Of a stretch of 64,000 bases of DNA, positions 9,419 to 17,747 are shown one piece after another; position 1 is the first letter of the stretch, and every line of letters starts with the position of its first letter. Source of the stretch: Hyphomicrobiales bacterium (lineage in GTDB: Bacteria > Pseudomonadota > Alphaproteobacteria > Rhizobiales > Rhizobiaceae); the NCBI GenBank assembly GCA_900473045.1, contig UCKS01000015.1:57999-121998 (forward strand), written 5' to 3'. The notes beneath the pieces were generated by a model, which saw nothing but the letters and a program-made list of their open reading frames with translations, was not told where the DNA came from and ran no database searches. The position numbers and the translations under genes are program-made.

Positions 9419-10036
9419 ATGCCAAAACTAAATACAAGGGTGGCTATCGCGGTGCTGGCCGCTGGGCGATCTACGCGGATGGGCAGTCTCAACAAACTCC
9501 TGTGCCGCTTCGACGGCGTACCTTTGGTGCGGCTGTCGGCGCAAAAGGCCATCGCGTCCTCTGGAGATCCAGTGATAGTCGTGACGGGACACATGGCCCT
9601 CGAGATCCGGGACGCCCTTTCAGGCTTTCCTGTCGAGATCGTCCACAATGCGAGATACGCTTCGGGTCTGTCGTCATCGATAACTGCGGCATTAGGAGCG
9701 GTTCCCGACAAATGCTCTGGCATTCTCATTGCACTTGCCGACATGCCTTTCGTCAGCGCGGACGATCTGTCGGCGATGATCGAAGCGTTTGCGCGTTGCG
9801 ATGCCTCGTCCGTCGTCCGTGCCACGGCCTTGGGAGAGCCAGGCAATCCTGTTATCGTCCCACGAGCCCTGTTTTCCGAAATCGCGGCGTTGGAAGGCGA
9901 CCGAGGCGCTCGTCATGTAATTGCCGCAAGCGGTTTCCCAGTAATCGGTGTCGAGATCGGCCGGGCTGCGGCATACGACGTCGATACCATTGAGGCATTG
10001 GAGATGGCGGGCGGCAAGCCTCAGACGACTTTGTGA
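9419..10036 (+). CDS. mocA: Molybdenum cofactor cytidylyltransferase (MocA-like)
   Basis: 205 residues of the MobA/MocA nucleotidyltransferase fold. The signature LAAGRSTRMGSLNKLL (residues about 13-28) binds the nucleotide, ADMPFVSADD (near 105-114) carries the metal-binding aspartate, and GEPGNPVIVP follows. MocA makes molybdopterin cytosine dinucleotide, the form required by xanthine-oxidase-family enzymes, which fits the IorAB/XdhC genes on the opposite strand. The gene converges with the Kef-type antiporter, whose stop is 55 bases away. Confidence 0.88.
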   Translation: MPKLNTRVAIAVLAAGRSTRMGSLNKLLCRFDGVPLVRLSAQKAIASSGDPVIVVTGHMALEIRDALSGFPVEIVHNARYASGLSSSITAALGAVPDKCSGILIALADMPFVSADDLSAMIEAFARCDASSVVRATALGEPGNPVIVPRALFSEIAALEGDRGARHVIAASGFPVIGVEIGRAAAYDVDTIEALEMAGGKPQTTL

Positions 10037-10090
10037 GACTATGCGGACGAGAACGCCGACGTTATACTGAGAACCGATCGAACCGCCTCG

Positions 10091-11995
10091 CTATGAAGAG
10101 TTGCCGGGTTCCGGTACTTTGGGCACGTGGATCGAACTCGTGTCGGGAGCGCTCCAGCCTCTGGATACCAGTTCGTCGTAACCCGCGCGGTACCCGAGCA
10201 TGGCGTTCTCTATGACTTTTCCGATGTCGGTGAACCCGGCGATGAATTCCGCGTTGTTTGCGGCCGGGGTGTCTCCATCGACGAGCCCTGCCATTCGAGC
10301 TAGCCCAGCCATATCCTGCTCGACAAAGACGCTTTTTCGCTTCTCGACCTCATAGGGGTGCATACCTAGCGAATGCAACGCCAACCCGCCAGCCTGTACG
10401 GAGCCTTCGAAGACCTCCCGCACGATGTGGTCAGCGCCCGCCTCCAGCAATTTGTAGTGATGGAGACGGTCATATGCTCGGGCGATGATCCGGATAGCGG
10501 GATTACTGCGGCGTGCGAAGCTGACGATTTCCGTTGCCCGATCGGGGTCGTCGATGGCCACCACCAGCAAGTCCGCGTCCGACAGCCCGGCGGATTCCAA
10601 GAGATCAGGACGGCCGGCGTCTCCGAAGAACGATTTGACGCCGAACTTTCTCACGTTGTCCACCACGTCCGCCCGGTAATCCAGGACCACTGGTCTATAA
10701 CCGTTCGCCAGCAGCATCCTGTTTACGATCTGCCCGAAGCGGCCCACGCCCGCCAGGATTATCGTTCCCACTTCCGGCTGATCAGCGTCCTTTTGCGGCT
10801 CTCCGCGCCTTTCCAGAACGACCGCGATACGGTCGCAGAGCGCGAAAAGAAGCGGTGTCAGAACCATGCTGAAGGTGATCACCAAGACCGAAACCGAAAC
10901 CAATTCGTCCGTAAGCAGCCCCCGATCACCGCTGATCGAGAGCAGGACGAATCCGAACTCGCCCGCCTGCGCCAACCCCAGTGAAAACAGCCAGCCAGCC
11001 GCTCTGCGAACACGGAAGAACCATGCCAAGGGCAGCAGAACGAGAACTTTGATGAGGATGAGGCCTGTAGTCGCGGCGATGACTACGCCCCAGTTCGCGA
11101 GCAACACGTCGGGCTCGATCTTGGCCCCGATCGTCATGAAGAAGAGGCCGAGGAGAAGTCCTTTGAAAGGTTCGATATCGTTCTGCAGCTCGTGTTTGAA
11201 CTCGCTGTTTGCAAGCACGACCCCGCCGAGGAACGCTCCAAGCGCAGGGGAAAGCCCGACTGCGGACATGAGAACGGTAATGCCGAATACGACAAGAAGC
11301 GCCGCCGCAGTGAAAACCTCGCGAAGACCGAGTTGCGCGATCGTCCTGAATATCGGTCGGGACAGGAAGTGCGCCGCGGCGACCACGAAAGCGACGGCTG
11401 CAAGCGTCAGAAGGGCAGACGCCCACCCCGGGAGCTCCTGGAGGTAATTGGCCCCTCCGTGACCCGCTGATGCTCCATGTCCGCTTCCCGCGATGAGCGG
11501 GATGCAGGCGAGCATCGGGATGACCGCCAAATCCTGGAACAACAGAACGGCAAAGCTCGCCTGCCCTCCGTCCGACCGAAGCAGGCCTTTTTCCTCGAGG
11601 GTCTGCAGGACGATCGCGGTTGAAGACAAGGCAGCGATGAAGCCAAAGAGAATGCTTTGTTGCCAGCTGAATCCGATCGCGGTTCCGGCAGCCAACGCGA
11701 CTGCTATGGTCGCCAGCACCTGGAGGCCGCCGAGCCCAATAAGCTTGCTGCGCAGACGCCATACCATCTGCGGATCGATCTCCAGGCCGATGAGAAAGAG
11801 CATCATCACGATGCCGAATTCCGAAAACTGCTCGAGATACCCTGAGCCAGCCACCGAGATTTGGAAGACCGGACCTATTAAGACTCCGGCCGCAATGTAC
11901 CCGACGACGGAGCCCAGGCCGACTCGTTGCGAAACGATAACGGCAAGCACGGCGGCGGCGAGATAACAGAACACATAGAATGCCAAACCTTCCAC
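10091..11995 (-). CDS. Monovalent cation:proton antiporter with RCK domain (KefB/KefC type, CPA2)
   Basis: 634 residues, close to KefB/KefC length. Residues 1 to about 385 are a run of roughly 12 membrane helices with the family patterns FLIGLEIDP and SSTAIVLQTLEEKG. From about 408 a cytosolic RCK_N/TrkA-N domain begins (GTIILAGVGRFGQIVN, a Rossmann GxGxxG). In E. coli these channels are held shut by glutathione and open with electrophile conjugates, acidifying the cytosol for protection. The start codon is GTG at 11995, three bases after the upstream stop, with GAGG inside the end of that gene, indicating translational coupling to the KefF-like partner. Confidence 0.92.
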   Translation of the reverse strand: MEGLAFYVFCYLAAAVLAVIVSQRVGLGSVVGYIAAGVLIGPVFQISVAGSGYLEQFSEFGIVMMLFLIGLEIDPQMVWRLRSKLIGLGGLQVLATIAVALAAGTAIGFSWQQSILFGFIAALSSTAIVLQTLEEKGLLRSDGGQASFAVLLFQDLAVIPMLACIPLIAGSGHGASAGHGGANYLQELPGWASALLTLAAVAFVVAAAHFLSRPIFRTIAQLGLREVFTAAALLVVFGITVLMSAVGLSPALGAFLGGVVLANSEFKHELQNDIEPFKGLLLGLFFMTIGAKIEPDVLLANWGVVIAATTGLILIKVLVLLPLAWFFRVRRAAGWLFSLGLAQAGEFGFVLLSISGDRGLLTDELVSVSVLVITFSMVLTPLLFALCDRIAVVLERRGEPQKDADQPEVGTIILAGVGRFGQIVNRMLLANGYRPVVLDYRADVVDNVRKFGVKSFFGDAGRPDLLESAGLSDADLLVVAIDDPDRATEIVSFARRSNPAIRIIARAYDRLHHYKLLEAGADHIVREVFEGSVQAGGLALHSLGMHPYEVEKRKSVFVEQDMAGLARMAGLVDGDTPAANNAEFIAGFTDIGKVIENAMLGYRAGYDELVSRGWSAPDTSSIHVPKVPEPGNSS

Positions 11996-11998
11996 CGA

Positions 11999-12601
11999 TC
12001 AGTCCCTCACTAGCTCTATCAGGTCAGTGCGATCGAATACGCGCAATTTTCGCGCTGCACCCAGATCAAATGTGCCGTCACGTAGCGCGCCGAGGAGCTT
12101 GGGGTATGCCTCGATGTGGCTTTGCGCTTCGGACGAATTAAGGTGGTTGGCAGAATGCAGTACAAACGGTGGAAGGAACGTCATTCCGCAGAGATTTGCC
12201 GTCTGCTCTAGCGGAAAGAGGAATTGTTCGAAGGCGCGGCGGTTGCCGCCGTCCGTGGAGTAATCCGTGAAACTGCCACCCGTCGTGACACTCGCGAGGA
12301 CATGTTTTCCCGCTAGTTTCTGACCTTGAGGTCCGTATGCGAAGCCATATTCGAGAACCAAGTCCTGCCATTGTTTTAACAATGCCGGGGTCGAATACCA
12401 GAAGACAGGGAACTGGAACACGATGACATCGTGTTCCGCCAGCCTTCGTTGCTCGAGATCGATATCGATGGAGAAACGGGGGTACTCGGCGTAGAGGTCG
12501 ACGAACGTAACCCCGTCCAGCCGCTGGGCTTGGCGCGCCATTGCGACATTGATGCTGGAATTCCGCTGCGCGGGATGCGCGAACAGGACTAGAACTCGCA
12601 T
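11999..12601 (-). CDS. Flavodoxin-like NAD(P)H oxidoreductase, KefF/KefG-type ancillary protein
   Basis: 200 residues with the Flavodoxin_2 signature: VLVLFAHPAQRNSSIN at the N-terminus for FMN phosphate, FQFPVFWYSTPALLKQWQD in the middle, and ASVTTGGS near residue 108. Members include quinone reductases and the KefF/KefG proteins that bind the cytosolic face of Kef channels and are needed for full activity. The three-base gap to the Kef gene behind it strongly supports the latter role. Upstream 12602-12796 holds its promoter. Confidence 0.88.
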   Translation of the reverse strand: MRVLVLFAHPAQRNSSINVAMARQAQRLDGVTFVDLYAEYPRFSIDIDLEQRRLAEHDVIVFQFPVFWYSTPALLKQWQDLVLEYGFAYGPQGQKLAGKHVLASVTTGGSFTDYSTDGGNRRAFEQFLFPLEQTANLCGMTFLPPFVLHSANHLNSSEAQSHIEAYPKLLGALRDGTFDLGAARKLRVFDRTDLIELVRD

Positions 12602-12796
12602 TGCAAACCTTTTTTAACTACGCAGCAGAGATTTCTCCGAATAACCGGATTGAAATGGCCTTGGGTTCGATAGCTCTCGCACGAGGAAACTTATTGGACA
12701 ATCGAGTTTCGCCGTCGTGCGCTGGCCCGCCGGCGTTTCTGTTTGTCATCCGGAGTTACCTCTCCTTTATGTAGGATAGAAGCCAATGCTTATCCG

Positions 12797-13636
12797 CTAA
12801 GCAAGCGCCCTGTATCCGCCCCCGATCCATGCCAGAATTTCCGCACTGTACTCCGCTGCCGCATCCTCCCAAATCAGGTGGCCACCCTCGAGCAACACCT
12901 GCCGACTATGCGGGAGGTGGTCCACCAGTAGCTGTCCGTTTGGTGGCGGAACGAGAGGATCCTGGCGACCTGCAAGAACCAGGACGGGCGTTTCGATCTT
13001 CGGAAGCAGCTCTTTCAACAGCGGAAGCTCAGTCGGATATGCGCGCACGAAATTGGCCGCATGCTCAAAACGTCCGCCAGCGGAGGAAAGGCGATAGTCT
13101 TCGAGCACTGTCGGAGGCGCGGGTTTAGCCAATGCTCGCGTGACGAAGCCAAGCGCCAAATCCCCGCCTTCGCTTTCGGCGAAAGCTCCGCGTGGAGAAT
13201 TGATCAAATCGACGAGGCCGCCTGCCGCGAGGTCTACGCTTGTCGCCCCGCTGCCAACGATCAGGCTTTCGAAAAGATCAGGTCTGTCGGCAGCCGCGAA
13301 GAGCATAGCCAGAGCGCCGATGTCGGGGCCGACACCGTGAAATCTTGTAATGCCCAGTGCTTCTGCGGCCTTCGCCATAAACCCGGCCATCCCCTTCGGC
13401 GACATAAGATCGGAGCGGCCCTGCGACTTGCCGAATCCGGGCAAGTCGATAGCGATGTAGGGAGCCGAGCTGCCGACGGCGGACAGAACGTCGCGAAATG
13501 CATAGATACTCTCTGGCCATGGGCTCGATAGAACAACGGGGATCCCGCTTCGGGTTCCACCTCGGGCCAGCCTGATGTTCACGCCATCGATTTCTAACTC
13601 GGATAACTCTCCGAGATCTGGAAGACCGTCCACCAT
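12797..13636 (-). CDS. Alpha/beta hydrolase with aspartate nucleophile (epoxide hydrolase/dehalogenase-like)
   Basis: 279 residues from the ATG at 13636, which removes a non-natural leader of the longer frame; GAGG lies 7 bases upstream. The nucleophile elbow reads GVGPDIGALA, that is G-x-D-x-G with Asp instead of Ser, as in haloalkane dehalogenases, fluoroacetate dehalogenases and epoxide hydrolases. The acid is in AGRQDPLVP and the catalytic His in GGHLIWED. The oxyanion HGxP region reads SSPWPES, a divergence. The OsmC-like gene is divergent 201 bases away. Substrate unknown. Confidence 0.8.
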   Translation of the reverse strand: MVDGLPDLGELSELEIDGVNIRLARGGTRSGIPVVLSSPWPESIYAFRDVLSAVGSSAPYIAIDLPGFGKSQGRSDLMSPKGMAGFMAKAAEALGITRFHGVGPDIGALAMLFAAADRPDLFESLIVGSGATSVDLAAGGLVDLINSPRGAFAESEGGDLALGFVTRALAKPAPPTVLEDYRLSSAGGRFEHAANFVRAYPTELPLLKELLPKIETPVLVLAGRQDPLVPPPNGQLLVDHLPHSRQVLLEGGHLIWEDAAAEYSAEILAWIGGGYRALA

Positions 13637-13837
13637 GTCACTGCCTCGCTTCGTGCGGTCGGATCGCGGAACTGCGTCCTTTGCCTGATTCAGGTGACAG
13701 TGTGTACGAAGTCCATTCGCCGTAATTGTCTGATCGTGCACTCTCGACGGCGAAAATGACGAAGCCGCGCGATCCTACAATAAATACACCTCCTTAGTGC
13801 GCGAATAATACTGCATGAACCAGTTAGAGGAAAAACG

Positions 13838-14389
13838 ATGTCGCAAAAGAGCACTGTCGAAACGGTCGAATCATATCTTCGTCCAATAGATCGCGAAGGC
13901 TTGTTGGCGTTTGCGGAGCGCGGACGGGACAACCCTGACAAGCGCGGTATCAACGTCGTGCTGACCTTGAGCGACGGGCAGTTTCGCACCATGAGTTATG
14001 TCGGCGATCACGCCCCCGTCGTCGTGGACGAGCCGCTCCATCTCTTCGGACAGAACACGGCCCCTGCCCCTGGCGAGATTGTGCTTTCGGGACTGGGGGG
14101 CTGCCTTGCAGTGGGCATTACGGCCGTCGCAACTTTCAAGAACGTTCGACTATCACGCCTTGAGCTTCATCTCGAAGGCGATGTGGGAAACGCCGCCGCA
14201 TGGGGCGCGGGAGGCGCTCGACGGGAGCCTTCCGAGATGGGCTTTCAGGCGATCCGCGTGAAGATTGACATTGAGGGAGATGCGACACGTGAAGAACTCA
14301 ACGAAATTGTCAGGGTAGCGAATTATTATTCCCCGGTTGCCAATTCGATGCGTAACCCGATCCCGCTGGATGTTTCACTGTCCGATTAG
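13838..14389 (+). CDS. OsmC-family protein lacking the second cysteine
   Basis: 183 residues. The core OsmC/Ohr fold is recognisable: GEIVLSGLGGCLAVGITAVA contains the first (peroxidatic) Cys at about residue 93, and VKIDIEGDATREELNEIVRVANYYSPVANSM is the second conserved region. In Ohr and OsmC that second region begins with Cys (CPV/CPY); here it is Ser. A thiol-peroxidase cycle using an internal disulfide is therefore not possible, so the protein may use an external thiol or bind a ligand instead. GAGG lies 8 bases upstream of the ATG. A hydrolase with an Asp nucleophile is divergent from it. Confidence 0.82.
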   Translation: MSQKSTVETVESYLRPIDREGLLAFAERGRDNPDKRGINVVLTLSDGQFRTMSYVGDHAPVVVDEPLHLFGQNTAPAPGEIVLSGLGGCLAVGITAVATFKNVRLSRLELHLEGDVGNAAAWGAGGARREPSEMGFQAIRVKIDIEGDATREELNEIVRVANYYSPVANSMRNPIPLDVSLSD

Positions 14390-14515
14390 GGGACCGGGCA
14401 CGCATGCTCTGTGCGAAAGCGAAGTGACTTTCTGCCGTCTTGCTTGATCGCGCAAGGCAGCCGCTTCAGCTCACGGCTGCTGATGGCCAAGAAAATCAAG
14501 AGAAATGGTGACGGT

Positions 14516-14788
14516 ATGGCCTTCGAAAAATCCGGGACTTCATGCATTTTGCGAATGGTTCGGTTGAAGCAGGCTGGGAGACACGACCCGATACGGATGA
14601 TGCGGGCAGCTAACGACAACACCCTTCCCGCACCGGTCATGGACGAACCTGGCTCTGCGGCAGACAATTTCTCCGTAAGCGACCTATGGTCAGTCATTGC
14701 GTTGCTGTCCATCTTGGGAGTGGCGTCTTACTTCCTCATGTACTCTGTTTCCGATTTCCTGAGGTCGCTTCCGTTTTTCTATCATTGA
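14516..14788 (+). CDS. Small one-span membrane protein with ANDN motif, unknown
   Basis: 90 residues from ATG 14516 (another ATG is at 14483 and the frame is open to a GTG at 14411). AANDNTLPAP is a motif often seen in small alphaproteobacterial proteins of unknown role. Residues about 60-80 (SVIALLSILGVASYFLMYSV) form a membrane segment near the C-terminus, so this would be tail-anchored. No family recognised. It follows the OsmC-like gene on the same strand. Confidence 0.4.
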   Translation: MAFEKSGTSCILRMVRLKQAGRHDPIRMMRAANDNTLPAPVMDEPGSAADNFSVSDLWSVIALLSILGVASYFLMYSVSDFLRSLPFFYH

Positions 14789-14946
14789 ACGCTGTTCAGC
14801 CCGCAGTCGTCCTTCCGACGACGAAGGTCTCCATGAAAGGTGACGACTTACGCTCGCGCTCATAGAACGCCGCCAACGTGTTTTCGAAGTGCAGCCAGCA
14901 AAATTATTGAGTTTTGATTTGAACCCGCTCGAACGGTGAGGATGGT

Positions 14947-16602
14947 CTACCCCTCCTCGGCCAGATAATGATGGATTGCTGAAACAACCACGGAACCTTC
15001 CCCGACCGCCGAGGCTACTCGCTTTATCGATCCAGATCGGACATCGCCCACTGCGAACACGCCTGGTTTGCTTGTGCGATACGGTGTGGCGGGCCCGGCC
15101 AGCTCCTCGCCCTCCGTGAACCCGGTTACTACAAAGCCGCTCCGATCGAGACTTACGCAACCTTCCAACCAGTCCGTATTCGGAGACGCCCCGATCATGA
15201 CGAACATGTTCGTTGCGGGTCTTTCATGAACTTCCCCGGTTTTGTGGTTCGTCCAACTCACGGTCTCCAGCCCTTCAACTCCCTGAAGTGCCGTTATCTC
15301 GGAGGATTCGTAGAGGCTGATATGAGACGAATTCTTGATCCGTTGAACGAGATAGTCGGACATGGTGGACGAGATACCGCTGCGCATGATCATGTTCACG
15401 TGCTTTGCCGTCCGTGAAAGGAAGACCGCCGCCTGCCCTGCCGAGTTCCCTCCCCCAACGATGACGACTTCCGCCGAAGCGCAAAGATTGCCTTCCATCG
15501 CGGTTGCGGCATAATGAATGCCCCGCCCTTCGAACAGGCCGTAATCAGGCACGTCCAGCTTTCGGTAACGAGCGCCCGTTGCGACCACCACGGATCTCGC
15601 TTTGACGGTGTCCCCATCCGAGAGCCCTGTTTCGAATGGTCTCCGGGAGCAATCGAGTGAAACAGCGCTCCTTGAGACGCATATACGCGCTCCGAACTTC
15701 TGTGCTTGGATATGCGCACGGCCGGCCAGGGCCTGGCCAGATATTCCGGTAGGGAAACCCAGATAGTTTTCGATCTTGGATGACGTGCCGGCCTGACCGC
15801 CAGGGGCAAGGGTTTCCACAATGATCGTCCTCAGGCCTTCGGAAGCGGCGTATACGGCGGCCGCCAGTCCGGAGGGTCCGGCACCGAGGACCGCCACGTC
15901 GTAAACGACCCCAGCCTCCGGGGGTTCGAAGAGTCCAAGCTCTTCAGCGAGCGTCGCGTCGGAAGGTTTCACGAGTACCGTACGATCCGGCTTGATCAAC
16001 GCGGGAAGCGAAGTCAGGGAAATATCGAGTTCCCGGATCGCATGCGCAGCCTCCGGATCGGCGACATCCAGGACTTCGACCGGATAGAGATTTCGCGTGA
16101 GGAAGCGCTGCATCCTAAGCAGGTCCGAATGATCTCGATGGCCGATTAGGACACCCCCTCCCTTGACGTGACGCACAAGACCAGCGCGCCTGAGGATGAA
16201 AGCCCGGATGATCGTCTCCCCGATATCCGGCTCTCCGGTGATGAGCGCACGAAATCGTTCATGCGGAACTCGAACGAAGCTCGTTCCTTTAACCAGCATC
16301 CCCGATAGGAGCGTAGGGCGGTCGTTGAACATGTTGTGTTCGCCGCTGAACTGGCCACCTTTATAGCTATAGAGATATTGCTTCCCGTGCAGCGGATGGT
16401 CAGCGTAGACCTCCATCTCCCCGGCGATGACGAGGAAGAAATCAAGTCCATGGTCCCCTCTCGCGAACGCGAAGGCGTCCTCGGCGGTGACATGCGTTTC
16501 GCCATACTTGCGCACGCGGTCGATCATCTCCTCGGGGAGGACCGGATATGTCTGTCCTTCGCGTCGCCATGGGTCTGATGGGTCGTTGAGCATTTCGGCC
16601 AT
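14947..16602 (-). CDS. Thioredoxin-reductase-like flavoprotein with N-terminal cyclic-nucleotide-binding domain
   Basis: 551 residues. Residues about 20-145 are a CNBD/CAP-like beta roll (GDHGLDFFLVIAGEMEVY ... GQFSGEHNMFNDRP). From about 225 a thioredoxin-reductase fold starts: VAVLGAGPSGLAAAVYAASEG binds FAD, GGQAGTSSKIENYLGFPTG follows, VVIVGGGNSAGQAAVFL binds NAD(P)H, and GVFAVGDVRSG closes the FAD site. The place of the redox CxxC reads HYAATAMEG, so both active cysteines are absent and it cannot reduce thioredoxin conventionally. ATG 16602 is preceded by GGAG at 7 bases. Third gene of an efflux operon, 20 bases behind HlyD. Confidence 0.9.
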   Translation of the reverse strand: MAEMLNDPSDPWRREGQTYPVLPEEMIDRVRKYGETHVTAEDAFAFARGDHGLDFFLVIAGEMEVYADHPLHGKQYLYSYKGGQFSGEHNMFNDRPTLLSGMLVKGTSFVRVPHERFRALITGEPDIGETIIRAFILRRAGLVRHVKGGGVLIGHRDHSDLLRMQRFLTRNLYPVEVLDVADPEAAHAIRELDISLTSLPALIKPDRTVLVKPSDATLAEELGLFEPPEAGVVYDVAVLGAGPSGLAAAVYAASEGLRTIIVETLAPGGQAGTSSKIENYLGFPTGISGQALAGRAHIQAQKFGARICVSRSAVSLDCSRRPFETGLSDGDTVKARSVVVATGARYRKLDVPDYGLFEGRGIHYAATAMEGNLCASAEVVIVGGGNSAGQAAVFLSRTAKHVNMIMRSGISSTMSDYLVQRIKNSSHISLYESSEITALQGVEGLETVSWTNHKTGEVHERPATNMFVMIGASPNTDWLEGCVSLDRSGFVVTGFTEGEELAGPATPYRTSKPGVFAVGDVRSGSIKRVASAVGEGSVVVSAIHHYLAEEG

Positions 16603-16622
16603 ATTTATTCTCCGCTGAATGG

Positions 16623-17747
16623 TTAGTTTGCGACGCTGTTTGACGCGGTGTCCACATAGGCCTCGACGGACATACCTGGACCCAACCTGGTCGCGTTCGG
16701 CTGGTCGGCCGCGATCTTTATCCGGACGGCGATACGCTGTGGGATCTTCGTAAAGTTGCCGATGGCATTGTCGGTGCGCAGCACCGAAAACTCCGATCCC
16801 GTTGCCGGGGAGATTTCCTCCACCGATCCCTCGATAAGGATTCCTTCCAATGCATCGACGAAAAACCACGCTCGCTGTCCCGGTTTTATCGAGCCGGACT
16901 GCGCTTCCTTGAAGTTGGCGATGACCCATCGCGCCTTGGGGACGAGAAACATCAGTTGGCTACCACCGGTGACGTATTGACCCTGCCGTGCGGTGACGTC
17001 GCTTAGTTTCCCGTCCTCCGGTGCCGTGACGACCGTGTAACCGAGGTTGATCTCAGCCAAATTGACCTGAGCCAGCGCGCTGTCGACGCTCGCTGCGAGC
17101 GCTTGGTCATTTATCAAAGCGGCCTTGAGCGCTCGATCGGCGCTACCCCGCCCCGCATTGGCTTCCTGCACATCCGCGGTCGCGACCCCGCGCGCCGCTC
17201 GAGCGGAGTCCTCGACGCTGACCGCCCCCGACCCAGCTGCGGCCAGCCGGGTGGCCCTTGTGAAATCGGCATCCGATTTAACAAGCTGTGCCCTCGCACT
17301 GGCAATTTTCGCGTCCGCGGTAGCGATATCGAGACGTCTTTGCTGGATTGTCTGTTTGTTGTTGGCGAGGTTTGAAAGCGCCACTTCGAGAGCCGCATGC
17401 GCCGCTGCTACCTGGGCTCTGTAGACGCGGGCGTCTATTCGTAGGAGCATTTGCCCCTGCCGGACGCTCGCGTAGTCGACTACGCCTATCTCGTGTATGT
17501 AGCCCGTCACCTGAGAGCTTATGACTGTGGTTCGGCCGCGGACGTATGCATTGTCGGTTTTCACCACGGTGGTGGAGAACGGCGGTAGCTGCCACGCCAC
17601 GAGAATAGCGGTGACGCCTGCCACGACCAATGCGACCGCGAAGATCTTCGACAGAAGGCTGCTTGCTTTAGGTTCCCACTCCGATTTGGAAGATGTGTCG
17701 TTGACCCTGGCGGAGGGGCCGGAATCCACCGACGACGTTACGGTCAT
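16623..17747 (-). CDS. HlyD/EmrA-type membrane fusion protein
   Basis: 374 residues: a cytosolic tail, one membrane segment at about 33-52, a biotinyl-lipoyl half (VKTDNAYVRGRTTVISSQVTGYI), an alpha-helical hairpin rich in Ala and Gln, then the second lipoyl half (LGYTVVTAPEDGKLSDVTARQGQYV) and a beta-barrel. EmrA-like adaptors bridge an inner-membrane MFS exporter to the outer membrane. The ATG overlaps the MFS stop (ATGA arrangement at 17744-17747) and GGAGG sits 8 bases upstream inside the MFS gene, so translation is coupled. Confidence 0.92.
   Translation of the reverse strand: MTVTSSVDSGPSARVNDTSSKSEWEPKASSLLSKIFAVALVVAGVTAILVAWQLPPFSTTVVKTDNAYVRGRTTVISSQVTGYIHEIGVVDYASVRQGQMLLRIDARVYRAQVAAAHAALEVALSNLANNKQTIQQRRLDIATADAKIASARAQLVKSDADFTRATRLAAAGSGAVSVEDSARAARGVATADVQEANAGRGSADRALKAALINDQALAASVDSALAQVNLAEINLGYTVVTAPEDGKLSDVTARQGQYVTGGSQLMFLVPKARWVIANFKEAQSGSIKPGQRAWFFVDALEGILIEGSVEEISPATGSEFSVLRTDNAIGNFTKIPQRIAVRIKIAADQPNATRLGPGMSVEAYVDTASNSVAN

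Noticed and set aside
10926..11762. Minus-strand frame of 278 residues inside the Kef gene
   Set aside because: Shifted frame of the antiporter, Arg-rich translation, no start site; a shadow of the real gene.
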